The notes beneath the pieces were generated by a model. The model ran no database searches and was not told the DNA's origin. It was given only the letters and a program-made list of their open reading frames with translations. From positions 1-35,173 of the forward strand of contig DXFQ01000058.1 of NCBI GenBank assembly GCA_019114365.1: DNA of 35,173 nt, read 5' to 3'. The position numbers and the translations under genes are program-made. This DNA is from Candidatus Parakkermansia intestinigallinarum. Lineage in GTDB: Bacteria; Verrucomicrobiota; Verrucomicrobiia; Verrucomicrobiales; Akkermansiaceae. Of this stretch, positions 1 to 7,947 are shown in pieces. The stretch's first letter is position 1, and each line of letters starts with the position of its first letter.

Positions 1-257
1 AAAAGCCGCCCCCGCGTCAAAAAACGCTATGGGAGGGGGTGCTTCTCTAGTTTTGCCCTCTCCTTGCCCGACAACCCGCATGATTACTGCATCCCTTTTC
101 CCCCCTGCTCAAACTTTGGGACAGGTGTGGTTTTTGAGACCCTCAATCATTTTGTGCTGGAAAAACCGACAGAGCGGAGCTATAATGCTGCCAGCAAGGC
201 AGGCTCTGCCGCTTTGGAGCACAGAGCCCTTTGTCATTCAAGCCAAATACACATACT
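1..257. other. Upstream intergenic region of the Fe-S scaffold gene
   Basis: No convincing gene is seen here; the two ORFs listed in this stretch are short, overlap each other and have no recognisable content. The region holds a perfect TATAAT at 181-186 that may serve the downstream gene. The left edge is simply the window boundary. Confidence 0.5.
158..186 (+). promoter_or_regulatory. Candidate promoter for the Fe-S scaffold operon
   Basis: TATAAT at 181-186 is a perfect -10 box. The hexamer 17 bp upstream is TGGAAA, a poor -35 match. Transcription would start near 193 and give a leader of about 65 nt before the ATG at 258. The call rests mainly on the -10. Confidence 0.4.
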
Positions 258-950
258 ATGCAGTACACGACAGAAGTTGAACATATGTGTTGCGTCAAGA
301 AGGGCTGCAATCACGGCCCCGCACCCATCCCGCAGGAGGGGGCTTGGACGGCATCCACGAAGATTGAGGATATCTCCGGCCTGACTCACGGTGTGGGTTG
401 GTGCGCTCCTCAGCAGGGTGCCTGCAAGCTGACGCTCAACGTCAAGCAGGGCGTCATTCAGGAGGCCCTGGTCGAAACCATCGGCTGCTCGGGCATGACC
501 CACTCCGCTGCTATGGCTTCCGAGATTCTCCCCGGCAAGACGGTTCTTGAGGCCCTCAATACCGACCTCGTCTGCGACGCCATCAACACGGCTATGCGCG
601 AGCTCTTCCTGCAGATTGTCTACGGTCGCACGCAGAGCGCTTACTCCGAGGGCGGTCTGCCCATCGGCGCCGGTCTCGAAGACCTCGGCAAGGGGCTCCG
701 CTCTCAGACGGGCACGCTCTACGGCACGCTCGCCAAGGGCTCCCGTTACCTGGAGCTCGCCGAGGGTTACATCACGAAGCTGGCTCTCGATGAGAACAAT
801 GAGATCATCGGCTACCAGTACGTGAAGATGGGCCCGATGATGGAGGACATCAAGAAGGGTGTTGACGCCAATGAGGCTGTCAAGAAGTACACGGGTACCT
901 ACGGCCGCTTCGACGGTGCTGCCAAGTACATCGACCCCCGTCACGAGTAA
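258..950 (+). CDS. NifU-like iron-sulfur cluster assembly scaffold protein
   Basis: The product is 230 aa from the ATG at 258. It has a Cys-rich N-terminus (HMCCVKKGCNHGP) and a central ETIGCSGMTHSAAMASE stretch, which resembles the NifU/IscU-type scaffold fold where conserved cysteines hold a nascent Fe-S cluster. Another Cys sits in GWCAPQQGACK and one in DLVCDAIN. The ORF track opens at 231, but MQYTTEVEHMCC at 258 looks like the natural N-terminus; 285 (MCCVKK) is a further in-frame option and no Shine-Dalgarno decides between them. The gene lies 26 bp upstream of the GGGtGRT gene, a pairing I recall from Akkermansia and some anaerobes, so the two probably act together. The scaffold role is inferred from resemblance; the exact client protein is unknown. 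Confidence 0.75.
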   Translation: MQYTTEVEHMCCVKKGCNHGPAPIPQEGAWTASTKIEDISGLTHGVGWCAPQQGACKLTLNVKQGVIQEALVETIGCSGMTHSAAMASEILPGKTVLEALNTDLVCDAINTAMRELFLQIVYGRTQSAYSEGGLPIGAGLEDLGKGLRSQTGTLYGTLAKGSRYLELAEGYITKLALDENNEIIGYQYVKMGPMMEDIKKGVDANEAVKKYTGTYGRFDGAAKYIDPRHE

Positions 951-976
951 AGAACCCTTAACATCACATCACGATT

Positions 977-1978
977 ATGCCTCTTTTCGAATCTTACGAT
1001 CGTCGAATTAACCAGATTCTGCCGGTTCTCAAGCAGTACGGCATCAACTCCTGCGAGGAGGCCGAGCAGGTCTGCCTTGAGAAGGGTATCGACGTGCGCG
1101 CCATTGTCCGCGGCATCCAGAATATCGCCTTCGAGAACGCCGGCTGGGCCTACACCGTGGGCGCTGCTATCGCCATCAAGAAGGGCTGCAAGAAGGCTGC
1201 CGACGCTGCCGAGGCTATCGGCGAGGGTCTGCAGAGCTTCTGCATTCCCGGTTCGGTCGCGGATGACCGCAAGGTCGGTCTCGGCCACGGCAATCTCGCC
1301 GCTATGCTGCTGCGCGAGGAGACGGAGTGCTTCTGCTTCCTCGCCGGTCACGAGTCCTTCGCTGCTGCTGAGGGCGCCATCGGTATTGCTCGCTCCGCCA
1401 ACAAGGTGCGCCAGAAGCCGCTTCGCGTGATCCTCAACGGTCTCGGCAAGGATGCCGCTTACATCATTTCCCGCATCAACGGCTTCACTTACTGCCAGAC
1501 GAAGTTCGACTACGCCACGGGCAAGGTCGAGGTTGTCAAGCGCACGTCCTTCTCGGACGGCGAGCGCAGCAAGGTGAACTGCTACGGTGCTGACGATGTG
1601 CGCGAGGGCGTGGCCATCATGTGGCTCGAGGGTGTGGATGTGTCCATCACGGGTAACTCCACGAACCCGACCCGCTTCCAGCACCCGGTTGCCGGTACCT
1701 ACAAGAAGGAGTGCGTTGCCGCCGGCAAGAAGTACTTCTCCGTGGCTTCCGGCGGCGGCACGGGCCGCACGCTGCACCCGGACAACATGGCTGCCGGTCC
1801 CGCCTCCTACGGCTTCACCGACACGCTGGGCCGCATGCACAGCGATGCTCAGTTCGCCGGCTCCTCCTCCGTGCCCGCTCACGTGGAGATGATGGGTCTC
1901 ATCGGCATGGGCAACAACCCCATGGTCGGTGCGACCGTCTCCGTGGCCGTGGCTGTGGAAGAGGCGATGAACAAGTAA
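977..1978 (+). CDS. GGGtGRT family protein
   Basis: This 333-aa protein carries the family-naming motif as GGGTGRTLHPDNMAAGPASY near residues 255-275, followed by a Gly/Ser-rich and Met-rich C-terminus. The GGGtGRT family is a named but functionally uncharacterised protein family, often next to a NifU-like scaffold gene, as here with a 26-bp gap. It has scattered cysteines (for example SCEEAEQVC and ECFCFLAG) that could ligate metal, but there is no classical CxxC pair. Length and both ends look complete. A role in Fe-S cluster or redox metabolism is inferred only from the neighbour. The gene is followed directly by a strong terminator, so it ends the operon. Confidence 0.85.
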   Translation: MPLFESYDRRINQILPVLKQYGINSCEEAEQVCLEKGIDVRAIVRGIQNIAFENAGWAYTVGAAIAIKKGCKKAADAAEAIGEGLQSFCIPGSVADDRKVGLGHGNLAAMLLREETECFCFLAGHESFAAAEGAIGIARSANKVRQKPLRVILNGLGKDAAYIISRINGFTYCQTKFDYATGKVEVVKRTSFSDGERSKVNCYGADDVREGVAIMWLEGVDVSITGNSTNPTRFQHPVAGTYKKECVAAGKKYFSVASGGGTGRTLHPDNMAAGPASYGFTDTLGRMHSDAQFAGSSSVPAHVEMMGLIGMGNNPMVGATVSVAVAVEEAMNK

Positions 1979-2004
1979 GTTCAACTTTCTGCAAGTTGCA
2001 GATC

Positions 2005-2042
2005 GGCCGCATCCCCACCGGGGGATGCGGCCTTTTCTTTTT
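2005..2042 (+). terminator. Rho-independent terminator after the GGGtGRT gene
   Basis: A perfect 12-bp stem, GGCCGCATCCCC with GGGGATGCGGCC, closes on an ACCG loop and runs into TTTTCTTTTT. It sits 26 bp after the stop codon and closes the two-gene operon. Confidence 0.93.
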
Positions 2043-2231
2043 CCGGGGTGCGAGGGTGTGCGACGGGGTTGAAGGCCCGGGCGCGTGCCCGGTGCGGAAG
2101 ACGGGCAGGGGGGCGTTCGCTGAGCTTGAACAGGGTGGAGCGCCGGGCGGCCGGCTCGAGATTCGCGGGGCGGGCGTAGGGGGCGTGGGGCGGTTGGCCT
2201 GGGACGGAGTGCCGTTGCTGATCGGATGCCG
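2043..2231. other. Spacer between two convergent terminators
   Basis: This G-rich spacer separates the terminator of the plus-strand operon from that of the minus-strand M16 gene. Overlapping ORFs cross it, but none looks like a real gene. Confidence 0.5.
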
Positions 2232-2267
2232 AAAAAAACGCCGCACGGCCGGAAGCCGTGCGGCGTT
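2232..2267 (-). terminator. Rho-independent terminator of the M16 fusion gene
   Basis: On the minus strand a 13-bp stem (AACGCCGCACGGC with GCCGTGCGGCGTT on the plus strand) with a 5-nt loop ends in seven T residues. It lies 37 bp past the stop of the minus-strand gene. Confidence 0.92.
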
Positions 2268-2303
2268 GATGAGAGTCGGGCAAGCGGCTGCCGCCGCTGC
2301 GCT

Positions 2304-5300
2304 TTACTTGATGGTCACCGTCAGCGTTTCACCCTTCTTCATGTCCAGCTCGGGGAAGAGGATGAAGTCGTTGGTGAAGAAGGCGCCGGGGGCATCGCAG
2401 CCCGAGGCTCCCCGGCCGGTCTCAGCCGTCGGGAACCAGACGGCGACGCGCCCCTTGCGGTTGCTGTTGGCGGTGATGGTGAAGGTCTTGGCGTCCTGCC
2501 AGCTCACCGTGTAGTTGGAGCTGTGGTGCTCTTCGTTGAGCGTGGCGCTCCAGGCAGGATCGCCGTAGAAGGCCACCACGTCGCGGTCGTGCACGAGGCC
2601 GACGCGGTCTTTCGCGTTCTCTTGATTGAGATCCACGCCGACCGCAGCGATGTTGCGGTAGATGCGCCCGTCGATCTGCGGCTCGTTGAAGCGAGCCTTG
2701 AGCAGCCTCGGATCAATGTCCGCAGCTTCCTTGAGGATGAACTGATTGTTCAGGAACCACGCTTCGGCCAGCGTCGTGCCCGCGCTGTTGTCGAAGAACA
2801 TCGACAGCGTCCCCCAGCCGCCCTTGCCGTACCAGGAGGGAACCGTGTAGCCCACAAGCTGATTGCAGGTGTAGGCGGAGAGGGCGGTGACGGCCATGCT
2901 CTGCTTGGTATTCATCGCATCGCCGAAGAGGCAGTTGCCGGCGGCAATCCACACGCGGGTTTCGCCGTCCGGCTTGATTTCGGGACACTTGAACTGCTTG
3001 GCCACGCGGGCAAGAGCCTTGGTTTGCTTCTGCGTGATGGCCGGGGCAATGCCTTGGCCGACGATGCCGCGCATGTTCGGCAGGCTGGCTTCGTAGTAGC
3101 GGTTGTTTGCCGGGAAGATGAGCCCTTTGCTGTAGGGCATTTCCAAATTCGCCTGCGTTGCGTGGCTCGAGGAGACGACGAGCTGCGGCTTGCCCGTTGC
3201 CAGTTCGTGCGCGAAAAGGCCCTGCATGCCTTCGCGCTTGATGCGGCGGCCTTCTTCCGTGCTGTCGTTGTAGACGGTTTCGGTGGGTTTCACGTTGCCC
3301 GTTTGCTCCAGCACGGGGCTGTCGGGGCCCCAGTCCGTCAGGCAGTAGCTGCGGTCGAAGCGCTCGTGGCTCACGTTGGTGCTGCCGAGAACTCGTTTGA
3401 TGACGAGCGGTTGGCGGGCTTTGGCGATGCGCATGGCGTCCTTGGCGCTGTAGCCGGTGACGATGCCCCAGATGCAGTCGCCGTAGGGGTCGTCATCGAC
3501 GCGGCGCGCGGCGCGGTGCAGGTTGTTGACCAGCTCGCGACCGACTTCCATCGGGCGGGCAACGCAGGCCGCATAGCGGGCTTGCGTGTCGCGCAGCGCC
3601 TTGGCAATGGCGTCTTCGCTCAGCTCGTCCACCACGACGACCTTGCCCTTCCGGCCGTACTTGTCGGCCAGCGTTTGAGCCACCTTGAGCCACGATTTCT
3701 TGGAGGCGGCGTCTTTGCTGATGATGACCGTATAGGGGGAATACTTCTCGGCATCGCTCACGCTCAGCACGCGTACATCGTAGCGGAGAGCCACCTGCGG
3801 CGCGGCCGCGGGCACCGCAGTTTCGGGCACCGCAGTCTCGGGCTCGCCCGCCTTCACGGCGTTGCCTTGGCCCTCGTCGGTCTTTTCATCGTAGTCGTCG
3901 GGCACGGTAAAGATGTGAGTGGCTTTCGAGGCGTCGCCGAAGACTTCGCGCGCCAGCTGCCGGATTTCTTCCAGCGTGATGGAGCGCACATCCTCGCGCA
4001 GACCGCGCAGCAGGGCCAGCTGTTCCGGGTCGCTCTGGAGTTGGGCGAGATTGTTCATCCAGAAGGCAGGCTGAGAGAAGGCCTTGTCGATGCGGGACAG
4101 ATAGGGCTTGATGGCTCGCTCGAAGTCCTCTTGTGAGATGTTGCCCTTGCCGAGGTCCTGCATGATGAGATCCAGCGCCGTGCTGACTTTGACGCGGTTG
4201 CCTTTCACGCCTTCGCTCGTCACCATCACGAAGGCGGCGTCGTTGAAGTCGCTGCTCGTTTCAACGCTGACGGAGGGGCTGTAGCTTTCATTGAGCACCG
4301 CGCGGATGCCGTCAAAGACGCGTTCGCGTGCGATGGAGACGAGGATGGCAAGGCGGCGGTTGCGCTTGCGATCCATGCCGTTGCCCGCGGGGAAGATCTG
4401 CGTCACGATCGTCTTGTCTATGTCGGTGTTGTAGCGGATGAAGCTGCGTTCACCCCAAGGGCGGAAGTTCACGCGGCGCTGCTCTTCCGTCAGTTTCGTG
4501 AATTCCTTGTTGCGCTCGGGCATGGCGCCGAAGGTGCGCTCAATCACCGGGATGACCTCTTGGACGTCGAAGTCGCCGACGATTGTCACCTCCATCGCTC
4601 CCTTCTGCAGGAGGGGCGTCATGAGCTCGCGCACCTTCTGCGTATTCACGCCGTCGAACTGCTCGCGGGTCGGGAAGTTGAAGCGCGGATCGTCGCCGAA
4701 GAGCAGGCGTGTTACGTTGAACATGAAGGCGCCGTCGGGCGTTGTCTCAAACTGCGTGTAGACGGCATCGAGCTGGCGGCGCAGCAGCATCTCGGCCTCG
4801 GGGCGGAAGCCCGGGTGCAGCACGGCCGCTGCCAACAGCTTGCACTGAAGCTCGAAATCCTTGGGGTTGCAGTTGCCCGAGAAGGCGAAGCGATCCTGAC
4901 CCATGCTAAACGACATGCCTACCTTGTGTCCGGCGAGAATGCGGCGCAGATCATCCGTCGAGTGCGCTTCGAGGCCGCCGGCGGACATCACCGCCTCCGT
5001 CATTTGGCTGAGGCCGGGAATGGCCGGCAGATTCATCTGCCCGCCGTCGACGGCGACGCAGACTTGGATGTTGCCCTTGCGCGTGGAAAGCGGCTTGAGG
5101 TTGACGCGCACGCCGTTGGAGAGCGTGAGGGTTGTCGTATCGAGATCGGCCAGATGCTGTTGCTCAACGACTGTGCCGGGCGTGCCCGTCTGATCGTAGG
5201 CGAAGCTCAGCTCCTTCTGCTCCTCGGGGGGGGTGACGCGCACGGCTTTGGCTTCATCGTACACGCGGCGCAGATTCTGCTCGGTCGCATCGTCGGCCAG

Positions 5301-6755
5301 CGCTCCCATGAGCGTCAGCTTCACGCGGTCCGAGCAGTAGGCTTGAGCCAAGGCCTTGCGGCAGAGGTCGGGGTCGGCCGCCACGCGTGCAAGGCCGGCC
5401 TTGATGCTGCGGAGGTCTTCGGACGGGGGGGTGAAGGCTTGCCGGTCGGTGAGGGCCGAGATGATTTCTCCGGCCAGGCTGTCGCATGTCACGGTCTCCC
5501 AGCTGTCCTGAGCGCTTTGGGCTGCCGTCAGCAGCGATGAGGCCACCATCTCCAGCTCCTGCTCCGAGAAGCCGTATTCGCAGGCGCGGCGGAGTTCGGC
5601 CTCGGCCGCTGCGAGTGCCTCCTTCCACTTCTCGGGCTTGGCCTGCACGGCGAGGCCGAACACGCGAGCGGAGCGGAAGATTTCGTCATCGCTCACGCCG
5701 GCTCCCTCAAAGGGGCTCTCCGCCTGCTTCGCGAGGAGGTTGAAGCGAATGTTGAGCATGCTGCATGCCAGCTGCAGGGGCAAATCCTCGATGCGCTGCT
5801 CGAGCGTGTCGGGGCGCTGTTCCCAAGGATTCACCACGGAGAGCATGACGGTCGTCTTGGCGCTTTCGGGGTTCGGAATCACCTTTTCATCGGCGCCGAT
5901 ATTCGCCGGGGTGCCGATGGCGGGGCGAGCCGGGTTGGGGCTCTTCTCCATGCTTGCGAAGTGTTTTTCAATCCACTCCCGGGCTTTGTCGGTATCAAAA
6001 TCGCCCGTCACCACCACCGTCATGCGCTCGGGCACGTAGTTGGCGTGATAATAGGCGCGGATGGTCTCGTAGGGGCAGTTGCGAATCACCTCTTCGAGGC
6101 CGATGGGCATGTAGTCCGGCACGCGCGTGCCGTTGCAGAGCTGGCGAATGAAGGCCATGCTGGCGCGGTAGCCCTCCGAATCGCGGCTCTTGAGTTCGCT
6201 GATGACAATGCCGCGCTCGTGATCAATCGCCTCATCGCTCAGCTCGGCGCCGTCGGCAAAGTCGCGCAGCGCCGTGAAGGCGAAGTCGACCGTCTCATCC
6301 TTGAGGTTCGGCAGGTCGAACATGAAGACCGTTTGCAGCAGCCCCGTATAGGCATTCGCATCGCCGCCGAAGCCGAGGCCGAGCTGTTGCATGGCGGGGA
6401 TGAGCTCGCCGCGCTTGAAATGGCGGCTGCCGTTGAACACCATGTGTTCGAGGAAGTGCGAGATGCCCTTCGTCTCGGGGCTCTCGTTGAGCGAACCCGT
6501 ATCGACGAAAAGCCGGATGCTTGCGCGCCCCTTCGGCTCCGAGGTCGGGCGGATGATGTAGGAGAGCCCATTGTCGAGCTTCCCGAAGACCATCTGCGGG
6601 TCGTTTGCCAGCGGGCGCGTCAGATCCTCATCCGGTGCAGCCTCCGGCCGATTTGCGGGGGGTGCGGGCTGCGGAGCGTTTGCGGGAGCCTGGCTGTATG
6701 CCGCGGGGGCAGAGAGAGCCAAGGCCAGCAACATCATGGTGTATTTCGTGTTCAT
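2304..6755 (-). CDS. Secreted double-M16 metallopeptidase fused to a gingipain/caspase-like domain
   Basis: The product is 1483 aa from the ATG at 6755, chosen because it starts a clear signal peptide (MNTKYTMMLLALALSAPAAYSQA) followed by a Pro/Ala linker; the track start at 6929 would bury it. Residues about 55-530 form an active-looking M16 unit with the inverted zinc motif H100-FLE-H104 and a downstream glutamate in DHERGIVISE (E180/E187). Residues about 590-1030 form a second M16 unit without HxxEH, as is usual for the non-catalytic half. Residues about 1050-1483 are not M16. They contain DDDPYGDCIWGIVTGY, a His in VVSSSHATQAN (H1198), a Cys in WIAAGNCLFGD (C1275) and GYTVPSWYGKGGWGTL. 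This order recalls clan CD cysteine peptidases such as gingipain, but that is inference. M16 proteins of this length normally stop at about 900-950 aa. The enzyme is probably periplasmic or exported. Confidence 0.85.
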   Translation of the reverse strand: MNTKYTMMLLALALSAPAAYSQAPANAPQPAPPANRPEAAPDEDLTRPLANDPQMVFGKLDNGLSYIIRPTSEPKGRASIRLFVDTGSLNESPETKGISHFLEHMVFNGSRHFKRGELIPAMQQLGLGFGGDANAYTGLLQTVFMFDLPNLKDETVDFAFTALRDFADGAELSDEAIDHERGIVISELKSRDSEGYRASMAFIRQLCNGTRVPDYMPIGLEEVIRNCPYETIRAYYHANYVPERMTVVVTGDFDTDKAREWIEKHFASMEKSPNPARPAIGTPANIGADEKVIPNPESAKTTVMLSVVNPWEQRPDTLEQRIEDLPLQLACSMLNIRFNLLAKQAESPFEGAGVSDDEIFRSARVFGLAVQAKPEKWKEALAAAEAELRRACEYGFSEQELEMVASSLLTAAQSAQDSWETVTCDSLAGEIISALTDRQAFTPPSEDLRSIKAGLARVAADPDLCRKALAQAYCSDRVKLTLMGALADDATEQNLRRVYDEAKAVRVTPPEEQKELSFAYDQTGTPGTVVEQQHLADLDTTTLTLSNGVRVNLKPLSTRKGNIQVCVAVDGGQMNLPAIPGLSQMTEAVMSAGGLEAHSTDDLRRILAGHKVGMSFSMGQDRFAFSGNCNPKDFELQCKLLAAAVLHPGFRPEAEMLLRRQLDAVYTQFETTPDGAFMFNVTRLLFGDDPRFNFPTREQFDGVNTQKVRELMTPLLQKGAMEVTIVGDFDVQEVIPVIERTFGAMPERNKEFTKLTEEQRRVNFRPWGERSFIRYNTDIDKTIVTQIFPAGNGMDRKRNRRLAILVSIARERVFDGIRAVLNESYSPSVSVETSSDFNDAAFVMVTSEGVKGNRVKVSTALDLIMQDLGKGNISQEDFERAIKPYLSRIDKAFSQPAFWMNNLAQLQSDPEQLALLRGLREDVRSITLEEIRQLAREVFGDASKATHIFTVPDDYDEKTDEGQGNAVKAGEPETAVPETAVPAAAPQVALRYDVRVLSVSDAEKYSPYTVIISKDAASKKSWLKVAQTLADKYGRKGKVVVVDELSEDAIAKALRDTQARYAACVARPMEVGRELVNNLHRAARRVDDDPYGDCIWGIVTGYSAKDAMRIAKARQPLVIKRVLGSTNVSHERFDRSYCLTDWGPDSPVLEQTGNVKPTETVYNDSTEEGRRIKREGMQGLFAHELATGKPQLVVSSSHATQANLEMPYSKGLIFPANNRYYEASLPNMRGIVGQGIAPAITQKQTKALARVAKQFKCPEIKPDGETRVWIAAGNCLFGDAMNTKQSMAVTALSAYTCNQLVGYTVPSWYGKGGWGTLSMFFDNSAGTTLAEAWFLNNQFILKEAADIDPRLLKARFNEPQIDGRIYRNIAAVGVDLNQENAKDRVGLVHDRDVVAFYGDPAWSATLNEEHHSSNYTVSWQDAKTFTITANSNRKGRVAVWFPTAETGRGASGCDAPGAFFTNDFILFPELDMKKGETLTVTIK

Positions 6756-7022
6756 GGATTGGAATGCTATAATAAGGGTACGTCGACCTTTCTTTGATTC
6801 TTTCACAAAAAAACGCAGAAAGCCACCAAAAAAGGCTAATAACTGACGATGTGCCCGTTTTTCTCTGCGAAAGGGCTTGTTAAGGGCTCTTTGAGGGCTC
6901 CGGCCGCTTTGCTCGTTCCGGCGTGTCAATGCCGTGATAACAGCTTGCTTGACGGCTGCCGACGTGCTATTCTGGCAGAGTCAGCTCAGCCACCATCACT
7001 TCACCTCATTCGCCTCGATCCC
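6756..7022. other. Divergent intergenic region between the M16 fusion gene and the next plus-strand gene
   Basis: This 267-bp spacer must hold promoters for both directions. A palindromic AT patch at 6765-6778 contains TATAAT on the plus strand (6768-6773) and TATTAT on the minus strand; neither has a convincing -35. A better plus-strand candidate lies at 6944-6973. The ORF-track extensions of both flanking genes into this spacer are not needed. Confidence 0.5.
6944..6973 (+). promoter_or_regulatory. Candidate promoter for the gene at 7023
   Basis: TTGCTT (6944-6949), an 18-bp spacer and TATTCT (6968-6973) precede the ATG by 49 nt. The -10 follows GTGC, as does the one upstream of 8715. Confidence 0.5.
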
Positions 7023-7817
7023 ATGATTCACGAAACGGCTTTCCTCGGCGCCAGCACCATCCTCGGCAAGTACTGGACAAAGCGTCGGCACTTCGACTAT
7101 CTGATTGACAAGGAGAATTTCTCGTCGACTTTCGGCCACAGCTTTCGCTTCATGGTCTACCTCGACAGCGCCGTGGCCAACGGCTCGTATGCCGTGCGCA
7201 AGGATGTAGCGGCCGACACGTCCGCCACCAACTACCTGATTCGCCACCTCGCCGACATCAAGCCCGAGTTCACCGTCTTTGTGACGACCTGCGACATGCT
7301 CGCACCCGATGCCGACGAAAACACCCCCGTTCTCGAATCCAGCGACGACCCCTACGTGCAAAACCGCATCAACCTCTACCGCGAGCTCAACTTGCAGTAC
7401 GGCCGCGTGCTCAATGTTCACATCACGGAGCTGGGGGCGCCGATGGATTGCTTCTGCCCGCTGCTCCGGGCTATGGCGGATCCCCCCGCAGGCCGCAAGG
7501 CTCTGCCCTTTGCCCCCGATGAGCTGCACCAGATCTACTTCCCGCAGCGCATCCTCGGAGACGTTGAGCGCTGCATACCGCTGGGCATCCAGTCCATCAT
7601 TCCGGCGATGCCCCCGCTGACGACCCGCGAAATCGTCGAGGCTCTCAACCCAGCGCTTCTCAAGCGTCTGCGCGAGCCTCTCGCCGAAGACCCCAAGGGC
7701 TCGCGCCGCCAATCCATCCACTCCTTCCAGTGGCTCGACCCGAAGGACGGCTACCTCGTGACGAAAGACGACCAGATTGTCCTGCTCAAGTTCTTCGCCG
7801 GGGTCGATGCGCTGTGA
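7023..7817 (+). CDS. Unrecognised 264-aa protein, possibly an SDR/epimerase-fold relative
   Basis: The start at 7023 gives MIHETAFLGASTILG, a hydrophobic strand leading into a Gly-rich turn, which recalls the N-terminal nucleotide-binding turn of extended SDR proteins (GASxxxG). Further on, FVTTCDMLAPD, SDDPYVQNRINLYRE and YGRVLNVHITELGAPMD follow the order of the epimerase pattern, where Tyr and a residue four positions later form the active site; here the YxxxK lysine is replaced by Arg in YVQNR. I do not recognise a family and the SDR idea is weak inference. The track start at 6849 is rejected because its extra residues overlap the promoter. No transmembrane segment or signal peptide is seen. 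It stands alone between its own promoter and that of EF-P. Confidence 0.7.
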   Translation: MIHETAFLGASTILGKYWTKRRHFDYLIDKENFSSTFGHSFRFMVYLDSAVANGSYAVRKDVAADTSATNYLIRHLADIKPEFTVFVTTCDMLAPDADENTPVLESSDDPYVQNRINLYRELNLQYGRVLNVHITELGAPMDCFCPLLRAMADPPAGRKALPFAPDELHQIYFPQRILGDVERCIPLGIQSIIPAMPPLTTREIVEALNPALLKRLREPLAEDPKGSRRQSIHSFQWLDPKDGYLVTKDDQIVLLKFFAGVDAL

Positions 7818-7909
7818 GCCTGCGGATGAGGCGCTGCGCCGACGCCGCGCGGCCGAGGTGCCGTTCGCCGCTACGCTCCTTTTTTTGAAGGGGGGCGGTG
7901 AGAAAAAGC

Positions 7910-7938
7910 TTGACTATTGAGCCGTCCTCTGCTACCCT
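7910..7938 (+). promoter_or_regulatory. Promoter of efp
   Basis: TTGACT (7910-7915), a 17-bp spacer and TACCCT (7933-7938) make a good sigma-70-type promoter. Only 9 nt separate the -10 from the ATG at 7948, so transcription should begin within a few bases of the start codon and the mRNA is probably leaderless or nearly so. Confidence 0.75.
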
Positions 7939-7947
7939 CCCGCCGCT

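Noticed and set aside
941-1984. 347-aa minus-strand ORF opposite the GGGtGRT gene
   Set aside because: Antisense shadow; the plus-strand frame carries the family motif and a terminator.
2226-4136. 636-aa plus-strand ORF opposite the M16 fusion gene
   Set aside because: It is antisense to a strong family match, and its composition (many Val, Ala, Gly, His, Arg) is that of a GC-driven shadow frame.
7818-7909. Possible terminator before the CTTTTTTTG run at 7878-7887
   Set aside because: The preceding GCGGC/GCCGC pairing is only 5 bp and too far from the T-run to be convincing.
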